DNA of 37,842 bases, taken from Spirochaetota bacterium (GTDB lineage Bacteria; Spirochaetota; UBA4802; UBA5550). Where the stretch lies: contig WRGT01000060.1 of NCBI GenBank assembly GCA_009787025.1, forward strand, positions 1 to 37,842, written 5' to 3'. Each line of letters begins with the position of its first letter. Position 1 is the first letter of the stretch. The translations under genes were made by a program, and so were the position numbers. Shown piece by piece: positions 16,388-24,487 of the stretch. A model generated the notes under the pieces. That model saw only the letters and a program-made list of their open reading frames with translations, did no database searches and was not told where the DNA came from.

Positions 16388-16763
16388 AAAAATCATAATA
16401 TTCATTATTATAATAGCGCTCCTTGTAATAGCAATACTGTCCATAAGCGATAATATCTTTTCACCATATGTCACTTTCAGGTATGCTAAGGAAAATCCTG
16501 CAAAATATGTACAAATAATAGGCAAAAGAACTAAAGGCAGCAAGATAACACACGACTCTGCAGGATTTTCATTTACACTAACAGATGAAAAAGGCGAGGA
16601 GTTGGAAATATTTCACAGCGGAGTCAAACCGCAGAACTTTGAACATGCGGAACAGATAGTTATACTTGGGAAGTATTCTTTAGAAAAAAAATTACTTGAA
16701 GCAGACAAGGTGCTTACTAAGTGTCCGTCAAAATATCAGAAAGGAAAAGAACAAAATGATTAA
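16377..16763 (+). CDS. ccmE: Cytochrome c maturation heme chaperone CcmE, CxxxY variant
   Basis: A membrane-anchored periplasmic chaperone that binds heme covalently and passes it to CcmF. It has an N-terminal helix (residues 4-22) and an OB-fold beta domain (FSFTLTDEKGEELEIFHSG, VILGKYS). In the classical protein the heme attaches to His in the HDxxY motif. Here that site reads C116-P-S-K-Y120, the CxxxY type known from some sulfate reducers and archaea (System I*). The start is a GTG at 16377 overlapping ccmD, with GAAGGGAG upstream. The length is 128. It overlaps ccmF by 8 bases. Confidence 0.92.
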   Translation: MKNKKIIIFIIIIALLVIAILSISDNIFSPYVTFRYAKENPAKYVQIIGKRTKGSKITHDSAGFSFTLTDEKGEELEIFHSGVKPQNFEHAEQIVILGKYSLEKKLLEADKVLTKCPSKYQKGKEQND

Positions 16764-18936
16764 TATAGGAAACATAATTTTAAGCACGGCATTTATGCTT
16801 TCAATAGCATCAATATTCTTCATGTATAAAAGTTTTAAAATTTCAAACAGATTATTTATAGCAGGGAAAAGAATTTTCTACGCAGCTGGTTTTCTGATTT
16901 TCCTTGCTGTTATTTTATTGTTCTACTACTTTATAAGCGATCAATTCATATATGCATCTGTTTACAACTACTCTTCAACCTCTACGCCATTAATATATAA
17001 AATAACGGCATTATGGGCAGGACAAGAGGTCAGCCTTTTAATATGGATATTAATCCTCAATATATGCGGAATAGTAATCTCCAAAAATACTGATGAATTT
17101 ACGCCTGTAATACTTGCCGCAGTAGCTGCCGCTCAAGGTTTAATGCTGCTGGTACTTGTTGTTAAAAGTCCGTTTGCATTTATCTGGGAATATTATCCAA
17201 AGGCTTTTCAAGTCGGAGAGATACCGGCTAACGGAACAGGGTTAAACATGCTGCTTATGGATCCGTGGATGATTATACATCCGCCTATACTCTATTTAGG
17301 ATATGCCTCATCTGCAATACCGTTTGGATATGCCTTAGCAGCTCTAATTCGCAGAGATTATGACAGTTGGATAAAAGCAGCCTATCCTTGGATAATATTC
17401 AGTTCGCTCACTCTCGGCATGGGTATATTCATGGGCGGATACTGGGCGTATAAGGTTTTAGGATGGGGCGGATACTGGGGATGGGACCCTGTGGAAAATT
17501 CATCTCTGATACCTTGGTTAATATCAATCGTATTTATACACGGAATTATACTTCAGACAAGGAAGGGTCTGCTAAAAAGGGCAAATATACTTATAGCATT
17601 ATCATACTTTATTTTTGTTATGTTCAGCGCATTTCTTACAAGGAGCGGTATAATATCCGACTTTTCGGTTCACTCATTCGGTCAATCGGATATACTCCAC
17701 TATCTATATCTGCTAATGGTGCTGTTTTTTCTTGGCGTCTCAATATATCTTATCATAACAAGATTCAAAGGCATAGAGTCCGAAAAATTCGGTGAAAAAA
17801 TTTTTACATTAGAAGGGATGATTACATACGGTATTATTATACTGTTAATATACTCACTTATTATATTAGCAGGAACAACTATGCCCATAACAACAGGTTT
17901 ACTCGGCAGTCAGGGCAGTGTTACTGAGAAATTCTATAATTTAATTTCAATCCCATTCGGCGCAATGATTATATCATTTATTGTTCTATCAATGTTTGCT
18001 TCACGCAAATATTCAATCGTGAATATTATAATATGTGTAATCTTATCAATAATATGCGGAGTTCTATTCAATTATAATTTTATAGAAAATATTACTGTAG
18101 ATATTTACGCTGTTATTCTATTCTTTCTAATATTTATGATCATTATTGATCTCTATAAATATAGAAAGATTATATTCATATCGTCAAGGACAGCGCACAT
18201 CGGATTAGCAATACTTATTCTCGGAATTATTTCATCGAACATTCATTCAACGAACGAACATAAACAAGTCTCTGCCGGTGAGACAATAGAACTTGATAAA
18301 GATTTAAGTCTTACGTTAAAAGGTATTCAGGGCGAAAAGGAATCAAATATTCTCATTACAACATTAGATAAGGTTGAAACTAAAGATATACGGATACCAT
18401 ACTTAATCAATCCCAAAACAGATTCCATATATAAGGAACCGTATATAATTAAAAGATTAACAGGAGATATATATATCATACCGGAAATATATATTTTCGG
18501 CTATAACGAATATACTTCGGCAACATTGTACAAAGATGAAGAAAAAATCATAAGCGGGCATAAAGTAACATTTAAAGGCTTTATTACAAATAACATGGGC
18601 GCTAAAGATATGACTATCAGCGCGGATTTATATGTTGACGGCAGAAGATACCTCCCCGGAATTATTTCACCTGATACGGAAAAAGAAGAATTTGTTAATC
18701 AAAAAATTTCAGGAACGGATAAGATTATTGCAGTAGATAACCTGAATCCGAAGGAGATGTCGGTCTATGTATTTATTACTCCTGATAAAAAAGCGGTGAT
18801 ACCGCCTGATTATTTAATCCTTGATATATCGTACAAAAAATTTATCTGGTTAGTATGGCTCGGGGCTATAATTATCTGCATTGGGTTGATTATTTCGATT
18901 TCCAGCAGTCCGATTTTTAGTATAAGGAAAAAATAA
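16756..18936 (+). CDS. ccmF: Cytochrome c heme lyase subunit CcmF
   Basis: A large polytopic inner-membrane protein that joins heme to apocytochrome c. The start is set at the ATG at 16756 (MINIGNIILST) rather than an earlier in-frame ATG at 16696, which would add 20 residues with no membrane character and overlap ccmE further. The 726 residues include many helices, the WWD motif WGGYWGWDPVENSSLIPWL near 237-255 and the conserved MDPWMIIHPPILYLGY. A periplasmic domain occupies about 500-690 before a final helix. No ccmG, ccmH or ccmI follows; the strand changes after this gene. Confidence 0.93.
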   Translation: MINIGNIILSTAFMLSIASIFFMYKSFKISNRLFIAGKRIFYAAGFLIFLAVILLFYYFISDQFIYASVYNYSSTSTPLIYKITALWAGQEVSLLIWILILNICGIVISKNTDEFTPVILAAVAAAQGLMLLVLVVKSPFAFIWEYYPKAFQVGEIPANGTGLNMLLMDPWMIIHPPILYLGYASSAIPFGYALAALIRRDYDSWIKAAYPWIIFSSLTLGMGIFMGGYWAYKVLGWGGYWGWDPVENSSLIPWLISIVFIHGIILQTRKGLLKRANILIALSYFIFVMFSAFLTRSGIISDFSVHSFGQSDILHYLYLLMVLFFLGVSIYLIITRFKGIESEKFGEKIFTLEGMITYGIIILLIYSLIILAGTTMPITTGLLGSQGSVTEKFYNLISIPFGAMIISFIVLSMFASRKYSIVNIIICVILSIICGVLFNYNFIENITVDIYAVILFFLIFMIIIDLYKYRKIIFISSRTAHIGLAILILGIISSNIHSTNEHKQVSAGETIELDKDLSLTLKGIQGEKESNILITTLDKVETKDIRIPYLINPKTDSIYKEPYIIKRLTGDIYIIPEIYIFGYNEYTSATLYKDEEKIISGHKVTFKGFITNNMGAKDMTISADLYVDGRRYLPGIISPDTEKEEFVNQKISGTDKIIAVDNLNPKEMSVYVFITPDKKAVIPPDYLILDISYKKFIWLVWLGAIIICIGLIISISSSPIFSIRKK

Positions 18937-18956
18937 GACTTTTTTACAAGTCGTTT
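18937..18956 (+). terminator. Possible weak terminator after ccmF
   Basis: A 5-bp stem GACTT (18937-18941) with AAGTC (18948-18952), followed by GTTTTG, starts just after the ccmF stop. A second small stem (TTGTCG 18956-18961 with CGACAA) follows. Both are weak. Confidence 0.35.
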
Positions 18957-19017
18957 TGTCGATTGAAATTCCGACAATTACACTTAACGGTAGTCCCTGT
19001 CCGGCGCCGGCTTATAT

Positions 19018-19623
19018 TCAGCTAATGATTTCCAATATCAATGCGGCTAATTGTTCCACATTACCGTTGATTGTTCCTGACATGTAACGCTCGTAAATAT
19101 CGGCATTGTCGGGCGGATTGAGATTAAGCAGTAAACCTTTTTCCATTGCAAGCAAACGCAAAAATTCACGTTGAACGCGTCCGTTACCCTCGCGAAACGG
19201 ATGCAGATAATTGATACTGTCTAATATCTCGGCGAGTTTATGCGTTAATTGCGGTTTATCCTTTCTGTCTATATTTACGTATTCCTCTATTAATGTATCA
19301 ATAAATGTAAAAGCCTTATGAAAATGACTCAACGGGAAGAAGGGCTTGCCCCCCTTGCTGATTTCTACTGTCCGCATCTTCCCTGCCCATGAATAGATGT
19401 CCTGAAAGAGATACTTATGAATATCAAGCAGGGTAGAAGAATTTTTGATTTTTATTGGGTTTGTATATAGTTCGCCAATACGTTTTATTACTGCGCCGCT
19501 TTCAATAACAACCAATGTATTAAAATCAGCAGCGTTAGCCAAATTTCGCAACACGCCCGTTGCAGGGTCGGTATAGATATAATCCGGATCAATATAGCAA
19601 TACTGATTATACATGAGACACAT
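19018..19623 (-). CDS. Fic-domain AMPylating toxin
   Basis: The Fic/Doc fold transfers AMP (or a related nucleotide part) to protein targets, often topoisomerases in this toxin class. The full active-site motif HPFREGNGRVQR is present (about residues 141-152 from the chosen start), with the catalytic His and the Arg that contacts phosphate. The flap lies upstream (KGGKPFFPLSHF). The start is uncertain: ATGs at 19621-19623 and 19612-19614 and a TTG at 19641 are in frame, and none has a clear ribosome binding site. All overlap the antitoxin gene, so coupled translation is likely. With a separate small antitoxin it belongs to the class I (VbhT/VbhA-like) arrangement. Confidence 0.9.
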   Translation of the reverse strand: MCLMYNQYCYIDPDYIYTDPATGVLRNLANAADFNTLVVIESGAVIKRIGELYTNPIKIKNSSTLLDIHKYLFQDIYSWAGKMRTVEISKGGKPFFPLSHFHKAFTFIDTLIEEYVNIDRKDKPQLTHKLAEILDSINYLHPFREGNGRVQREFLRLLAMEKGLLLNLNPPDNADIYERYMSGTINGNVEQLAALILEIIS

Positions 19624-19828
19624 TCTTTGCTGCTTCAACAAATTGCAAAAAAGTGATTTTATTCATAACATATTCACGAATAAGAATAATATCGCTTTCC
19701 GTAGGTTCAAATCCTTCAAACATATTTGACCCAATAGCGCTTGCCGTACGGTCGAGCGTTGCCAAATCCGGAAACGGAACCCCCATAATAGTAAGGTTCA
19801 CTCTATCGACTTGAATAGGTTTGTACAT
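19607..19828 (-). CDS. Fic antitoxin, VbhA-like
   Basis: A 73-residue protein just upstream of, and overlapping, the Fic gene. It carries the inhibitory motif [S/T]xxxE[G/N] as S34-N-M-F-E38-G39, whose Glu reaches into the Fic active site and blocks productive ATP binding in known class I pairs. The following part (EPTESDIILIREYVMNKITFLQFV) matches the helical part of VbhA-type antitoxins. No Shine-Dalgarno sequence is visible before the ATG. The call is firm from motif plus position. Confidence 0.85.
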   Translation of the reverse strand: MYKPIQVDRVNLTIMGVPFPDLATLDRTASAIGSNMFEGFEPTESDIILIREYVMNKITFLQFVEAAKNVSHV

Positions 19829-19918
19829 AATATTACATTTTTATTTATATTTGTAAAAATACAACTTTTTTTTAAGATGATTGTCTTTTCTATTCTTCCG
19901 GCTGTTGTCTCGTCCTGC

Positions 19919-20247
19919 AAAAAGTTTACATATTAATAGTTAAATCTTTTTCAATGTTAAATGGTCAACGTGCAATGATTGTTACTCCTTCCTGCATTGA
20001 ACATTACATATTACACATTGTACATTGAGTGCTGAACATTGTCCATTGTAATACTATATTGTCCGTAGGACATTCATATCAATAGAAAAATCGTTATCCT
20101 TTCACAAATAATAGTCCGTAGGACTTTAACAAAATATTTGGCGCATCCCGTTAAAGTCCTACGGACTATTTGTTTATCATTATGCTATTATCTATTGATA
20201 TGAATGCCCTGCGGGCAAAAATTACGCCATTAATATGTAAACTTTTT
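19919..20247. repeat. Nested inverted-repeat element
   Basis: Three sets of inverted repeats are nested. A perfect 19-bp pair is at 19919-19937 and 20229-20247. A 28-bp pair at 20059-20086 and 20191-20218 has 25 of 28 matches, and two of the three differences are G-U compatible. A perfect 21-bp pair is at 20110-20130 and 20150-20170. The two inner pairs share one centre near 20140. Four 11-bp palindromes of the form GNCC-NNN-GGNC (20061, 20114, 20156, 20206) sit in the arms. The ends resemble words at 21097-21113 and 21192-21215. It looks like a non-coding miniature element or a structured RNA. No coding capacity was found. Confidence 0.75.
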
Positions 20248-20255
20248 TTAGAGCT

Positions 20256-20292
20256 CGTAGAATTTTGCGGCAAACAGCCGCAAAATTCTACG
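20256..20292 (-). terminator. Perfect 16-bp hairpin downstream of lipoprotein gene
   Basis: CGTAGAATTTTGCGGC (20256-20271) pairs perfectly with 20277-20292 around a 5-base loop. It lies 31 bases past the stop of the minus-strand lipoprotein gene. No T-run follows on that strand, so it may be a repeat-derived hairpin rather than a standard terminator. Confidence 0.45.
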
Positions 20293-20323
20293 ATTTATTG
20301 AGTTATTGTCAACGTTGAAAGTC

Positions 20324-20827
20324 TTACTTAAAGGTAAATGACCCATCCTTAGGTATTGTAACACCTTTCACTTCGTATGTTTTCCCGCTTCCGGTATTAA
20401 CACGAATGTCAAACTTGTTTGCATCATTTTGTGCTAAATTCGAAATCGGAAGATTTAGGTAGTTACCGCCGGGAGTTATTGTGTAGCCTTTCCCTAGACA
20501 ATTATCCCCCCACCCTGAGGACATGTTGACCCCGGAAGCTTTTACATACACTGCAGTAATTTTCTCCGACAGACCGTTCTTCAGTTCAAAGCTCGTTGTA
20601 TTATTGCTCAGCTTGACCGTTCTTGGTTTTTCCGGAGTATAGGTCCAAGTGCCATCTGCATTTTTGTTCCATCCCCCCTCATTGCTCGCAGAACTATCGG
20701 ATTTAGTACTATTAGAGCTCGATTCTTTCTTATCCGAACCGACAAGACCGGATATCATAGAAGTATAGCCGCATGAGACAGTAAAAAAAGCTGCAATAAG
20801 CATTAAACCGATTACTTTAATTTTCAT
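20324..20827 (-). CDS. Lipoprotein of unknown function
   Basis: A secreted, lipid-anchored protein: the signal peptide MKIKVIGLMLIAAFFTVSC ends in a lipobox with Cys19. A Ser/Lys/Asn-rich linker (about 32-50) leads to a C-terminal domain of about 115 residues rich in beta-type sequence (GGWNKNADGTWTYTP; VKGVTIPKDGSFTF). A strong AAAAGGAG site precedes the ATG. It stands alone between inverted-repeat sequences that resemble each other at 19911-19934 and 21192-21215. No family recognised. Confidence 0.8.
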   Translation of the reverse strand: MKIKVIGLMLIAAFFTVSCGYTSMISGLVGSDKKESSSNSTKSDSSASNEGGWNKNADGTWTYTPEKPRTVKLSNNTTSFELKNGLSEKITAVYVKASGVNMSSGWGDNCLGKGYTITPGGNYLNLPISNLAQNDANKFDIRVNTGSGKTYEVKGVTIPKDGSFTFK

Positions 20828-21217
20828 CTTTTTCTCCTTTTATTTTTAAAATTTTTTGTTTTTTGCATATATCCGTTAAACTACGGATAAAATACTATAT
20901 TGTTCAGCCGTTTTACAGGCAGATAACCACAAGGCTATAATGACGGGCGCAGACGCGGGCTGCCGCGATTAAGTGGGATTAAATAATTTACGATTTTTAT
21001 TATTTTATTATTTTTATTATAATGAAGAAAAGTCTTGACTTTTAGGAAAAGATCACAAAACTGTCTGTCTGTCTGTCGAGGCATTTTGTCCCTCCTGTAA
21101 AAAGTCAACTGTTTTGATTTAAGTCATTCTTTTTTTGTTACCTGTATGCAGTTTGTTTTGTATATGCTGCGGTGTCAAGGAAAAATTCGGGAATATGTAA
21201 ACTGTTTTTAGGACGGG
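20828..21217. other. Intergenic region with short repeats (390 bp)
   Basis: It should hold the lipoprotein promoter. It includes a tetranucleotide run (CTGT)4 at 21061-21076, TCCTGTAAAAAGTCAACTG at 21093-21111, and AATATGTAAACTGTTTTTAG at 21192-21211. The last is a close inverted copy of the word at 19911-19934. No gene was seen. Confidence 0.5.
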
Positions 21218-23710
21218 TCACAATCTATTCCCTCGACCCGCTATCACAAACCGAATCTCCCCATAAGAATAATCATCTCCGAGAAATGCTTTAATTTCAG
21301 AAAGACTTGCCTCTGAGTTTTGCTCTAAGACACTTTTTATTTTCTCTATCTTCTCAGGAGCAACCAATTCTTCGAGGGGAATATCTCCGTCTTTTACATA
21401 CGGCAGCAGATGTCCCTCTATTGTTTGGACTGTTAATGAACGTTCTTTAGCTATTTCTTCAATACTCTTCCCTTGCCGGTAGAGTAAGAATGTCTGTTCT
21501 TTTGTGTCGGTTTTCAATTCTTTTTTGCTCTTCGATTCCTGCACTACAAGTTGTTCTTTTACTTCGTATCCATGCCTGCTGACACATTGTTGTACCATTT
21601 GCAGAATATCTTTGCCGTAGCGGGCTAATGTTGTTTCTCCGACACCGCGTATCCGAAGCAGCTGCGCAGAATCTTGCGGAAGAGAATTGGCAATGCCTAT
21701 CAATGCCATTTGTGACAGTATCATATATACAGGGACATTTTGTTTTTGTGCTAATCCGGAACGCCATGAACGAAGCTCCTCGTACAATTCCGGATAGAGA
21801 ATGTCTTTTGAAACTGCAATTTTTGACTGAGAATCTTTTGCAGGTTTCTCCTTCTTTTGATGCTTCGGGACCTCGTCTTCAATCGCAGCTTTTGACTTGG
21901 CATTCAAATATGCAGGAACGTCAAATCCGTCCAAACAAACCTCAAGAGTTTTTTGTTTCTGCCTGATTTCTGTCTGCAATAAACTCAGTGCGTTGTTTAC
22001 TTTTTTTCGTATATCCTTATTGTCGGTTTCAATAACGGTTTTATCCAATAACTCTTGTAAAATCAGATTTGTCTTATCCAAAAAATAAACCGCAGCCTTT
22101 TTTATCCGTTCTTGTAAAAATAAATCTTCTTCGGGATTTTCTGTTTTTGAAAGGAGTTGCTGCAGTTGTGAATGAAACTGTTCGGAAACATTCAAAATTT
22201 CATTCCTAAGACTCGCTTCAGCCTCTCCGTACTGATGAACTAATTCTGGATAGAGATTCTGAAAATTTTCGTTCAACAGCCAACGCATGCTATTGAAGCG
22301 GGACATAATCCCCGAATATGAAAACTGTTCAAAAAGCATTTTTGTAAAATAATCTTTGCGTAAGCGTTGATACTGCTCCTCACTCGGCTCTTTTTCTTCC
22401 GCATAACGCACAAAAGTATCAATATCGTTGCTGCGAATTATTGAACGAACATTGACAGGAGAACTCAATACTAATCCATCCAATGTTCTGCAGCGGCTCA
22501 AGGCAACATAAACCTGTCCATGTGCAAAAGAAGCATTAACATCAATGATGGCTTTATCAAAAGTCAAACCCTGACTTTTATGCACGGTAATAGCCCATGC
22601 CGTCTTAAGAGGATACTGTTCAAAAGCGCCGTCTTCTTCCTCTTTCAACTCTTTTGTGTCAGGGTCAATAGTGTATTTCATATTACTCCAAAGAGCCCTT
22701 TCCACTACAATCGGATTTTCATCTTCTTTTCCCTGCGCTTCAATCCGGTTATCGTCTATGTGTATAATAACGGCGATTTTTCCATTATAATAACGTTTGT
22801 CGGGCGAAAGGTCATTTTTAACAAACATCACTTGAGCGCCTTTTTTCAATTTCAATTCTTCATCAGTCGGAAAAGAGTATTCGGAAAAATTGCCTGTTAC
22901 CTTAGCTTTATAAACATAACTCTTATCCTTTATTTTTGCCAATTTCTCACTGTTGATTTGCTGCGCCTGATAATTATGAGTTGTCAATGTGATATAACCC
23001 TCTTCATTTTCAGGATTAAAATCCGCCTGATACCTTTTGTTCAATTCCTGCAGCAAGTCATGGTCTATCTTATTTTCTCTGATACGATTCAGCATGTTTA
23101 TAAAAACATCGTCCGATTGGCGATACACGGTCTTCAATTCCACACACAAATAGGTCGTTTTCTTTAATGCGCTGCTGTCAAAGAAAAAAGGCGAGTCATA
23201 GTGACTGCTCAATAATCTCCACTCATCATCTTTTACTACAGGAGCTAACTGTTCCAAGTCGCCGATTAACAGCAGTTGAACGCCGCCAAAAGGAAGCTCG
23301 CTGCGCCGAAAATGCCGCAATACATGGTCAACAGCATCTAATAAATCCGCCCTTACCATACTTATCTCGTCAATAACCAGCAGGTCAAGACTTCGCATAA
23401 TATTGATTTTTTCTTTACTGAAACGAAAAAATTCATTCGCAGGTCTTGTCCCGGGAACAAACGGGGCAAAACTTAACTGAAAGAAAGAGTGAATGGTTAC
23501 CCCTTTTGCATTTATTGCAGCAACTCCTGTCGGCGCAACAACAATCATCCTCTTAGGAGAATCTTCTCTTATTTGATGCAAAAAAGTAGTTTTCCCTGTG
23601 CCTGCTTTTCCGGTTAAGAACAGGTTTGCCCCTGTATATCGCAGCAGCTTGTGCGCAAGTTCGAGTTTTGGGTCGCTTTGATTAATCTGCTCTGATTTTA
23701 ATTTTTCCAT
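21218..23710 (-). CDS. Pif1/RecD-type superfamily 1 helicase with HRDC and HTH C-terminal domains
   Basis: An ATP-driven DNA helicase of 830 residues. Motif I (Walker A) GKAGTGKTT is at 34-42, motif II VIDEISM at 112-118, motif III LLIGDLEQLAPV near 148-159, and late motifs VHKSQGLTFDKAIIDV and YVALSRCRTL. The C-terminus adds an HRDC domain (about 638-710, with LLRIRGVGETTLARYG) and an HTH_40-type domain (about 737-828). This assembly is common in Bacteroidota and some other groups and is thought to act in DNA repair or replication. No Shine-Dalgarno site precedes the ATG, unlike the metabolic genes in this window. It stands alone. Confidence 0.9.
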   Translation of the reverse strand: MEKLKSEQINQSDPKLELAHKLLRYTGANLFLTGKAGTGKTTFLHQIREDSPKRMIVVAPTGVAAINAKGVTIHSFFQLSFAPFVPGTRPANEFFRFSKEKINIMRSLDLLVIDEISMVRADLLDAVDHVLRHFRRSELPFGGVQLLLIGDLEQLAPVVKDDEWRLLSSHYDSPFFFDSSALKKTTYLCVELKTVYRQSDDVFINMLNRIRENKIDHDLLQELNKRYQADFNPENEEGYITLTTHNYQAQQINSEKLAKIKDKSYVYKAKVTGNFSEYSFPTDEELKLKKGAQVMFVKNDLSPDKRYYNGKIAVIIHIDDNRIEAQGKEDENPIVVERALWSNMKYTIDPDTKELKEEEDGAFEQYPLKTAWAITVHKSQGLTFDKAIIDVNASFAHGQVYVALSRCRTLDGLVLSSPVNVRSIIRSNDIDTFVRYAEEKEPSEEQYQRLRKDYFTKMLFEQFSYSGIMSRFNSMRWLLNENFQNLYPELVHQYGEAEASLRNEILNVSEQFHSQLQQLLSKTENPEEDLFLQERIKKAAVYFLDKTNLILQELLDKTVIETDNKDIRKKVNNALSLLQTEIRQKQKTLEVCLDGFDVPAYLNAKSKAAIEDEVPKHQKKEKPAKDSQSKIAVSKDILYPELYEELRSWRSGLAQKQNVPVYMILSQMALIGIANSLPQDSAQLLRIRGVGETTLARYGKDILQMVQQCVSRHGYEVKEQLVVQESKSKKELKTDTKEQTFLLYRQGKSIEEIAKERSLTVQTIEGHLLPYVKDGDIPLEELVAPEKIEKIKSVLEQNSEASLSEIKAFLGDDYSYGEIRFVIAGRGNRL

Positions 23711-24122
23711 TGTGTTATCTTAAATATAAATAGATTTTAAATTTTTGTTTTCATAATATAATACGACAATTTCACCATTTATACAATTTTTTTTTGGAAA
23801 TATTATGAATTTTTGACGAAAAAAATACGATGTTTTGTGCCTTAGAAGAAATACTGTTAATGGCTTTTTGAAACTATTGATTAAAAAGGCTTATAGGTCA
23901 GTGTCGTCAACCGAAAACCGCTATGACTGAATTTGCAATTCAACTAATCAAAATATCATATCAAAAAAACATTTTGAAAAAGCCTTAAAGACAAGAAATG
24001 ATTACATAATAAATATTTTTCTTGATTTTATCGGTAATAACGATTACTATGAGAAAATTCGTTATTATAACAAAATAATCACCGCGCTATTGAAATCTAT
24101 TCTCCAATGGAGGTTATTGAAG
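23711..24122. other. Intergenic region (412 bp)
   Basis: It separates the divergent helicase gene and the small plus-strand gene at 24123. It has an 8-bp inverted repeat AATAACGA (24036-24043) with TCGTTATT (24059-24066) and loosely matching words GGCTTTTTGAAA (23862-23873) and TTTTGAAAAAGCC. No gene was seen. Confidence 0.5.
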
Positions 24123-24296
24123 ATGAAAAAAACTAATACTATTGAGCAAGAAATTGATCAAATCCGGCTACAAATTTACGAAAAAATCAAAGATATGACT
24201 CCAGAACAACATATTGAATATTATCGAAAAAGCGGTGAGGCTTCGGCAAAAAAATATGGTTTTACAATAATTGCCAACGCCAATGAAAAGAGATAA
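24123..24296 (+). CDS. Small hypothetical protein, antitoxin-like
   Basis: The ATG at 24123 is preferred over an in-frame ATG at 24090 because GGAGG (24109-24113) lies nine bases before it. The 57-residue product is charged and mostly helical. Its KIKDMTPEQHIEYYRKSG stretch resembles small proteins with an MTPEExxxY segment often found beside toxin genes. No toxin partner follows on the same strand; the next genes converge on it. Function unknown, and the antitoxin idea is a guess from size and neighbours. Confidence 0.6.
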   Translation: MKKTNTIEQEIDQIRLQIYEKIKDMTPEQHIEYYRKSGEASAKKYGFTIIANANEKR

Positions 24297-24339
24297 CTCA
24301 TATCTAATTATTAAATTTTATTAAGCTCCGCAATAAAGT

Positions 24340-24371
24340 CTGTAAGAGCAAAAAATCTTTTGCCCTTACAG
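24340..24371. terminator. Hairpin between convergent small genes
   Basis: A 14-bp stem with one mismatch (24340-24353 with 24358-24371) and a 4-base loop lies between the small plus-strand gene and the minus-strand toxin remnant. It may end transcription from both sides. The T-runs are poor. Confidence 0.5.
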
Positions 24372-24439
24372 AACAATTATCACATCATTACAAATATCTT
24401 ATATGAAGTCAATGTTACAGATTTTATCACAGCCTCATA

Positions 24440-24465
24440 CCTGAGCCATATCCTTTCTTCTGCCT
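24440..24465. repeat. Short duplicate of an alaS segment
   Basis: The 26 bases at 24440-24465 match 25624-25649 inside alaS with one difference; the first 21 are identical. The copied part encodes the (G)GRKDMAQ end of the AlaRS C-terminal motif when read on the minus strand. Here it is followed by a stop after two more codons. Confidence 0.65.
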
Positions 24466-24487
24466 ATGATGATCTCATCCATTCCCC

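Larger units (their letters stand above)
19829..20323. other. Repeat-rich intergenic region (495 bp)
   Basis: No gene was seen. It contains nested inverted repeats at 19911-20250 (separate entry), a stretch of short ACATTG/CATTG-type words at 19998-20050, and a perfect hairpin at 20256-20292. Confidence 0.7.

Noticed and set aside
16696-16755. Longer ccmF start
   Set aside because: It would add 20 charged residues with no homology and overlap ccmE by 68 bases; the ATG at 16756 begins the membrane protein cleanly.
19704-19714. GGTTCAAATCC, a tRNA T-loop-like word
   Set aside because: It lies within the Fic antitoxin coding sequence and no acceptor stem or anticodon arm can be formed around it.
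19998-20050. Short ACATTG/CATTG words considered as an iteron-type origin
   Set aside because: Spacing is irregular, no replication gene is near, and such words are common in intergenic DNA of this type.
22520-23376. Plus-strand frame of 215 codons opposite the helicase gene
   Set aside because: Phe/Ile-rich shadow of a conserved gene; no start signals or domain.
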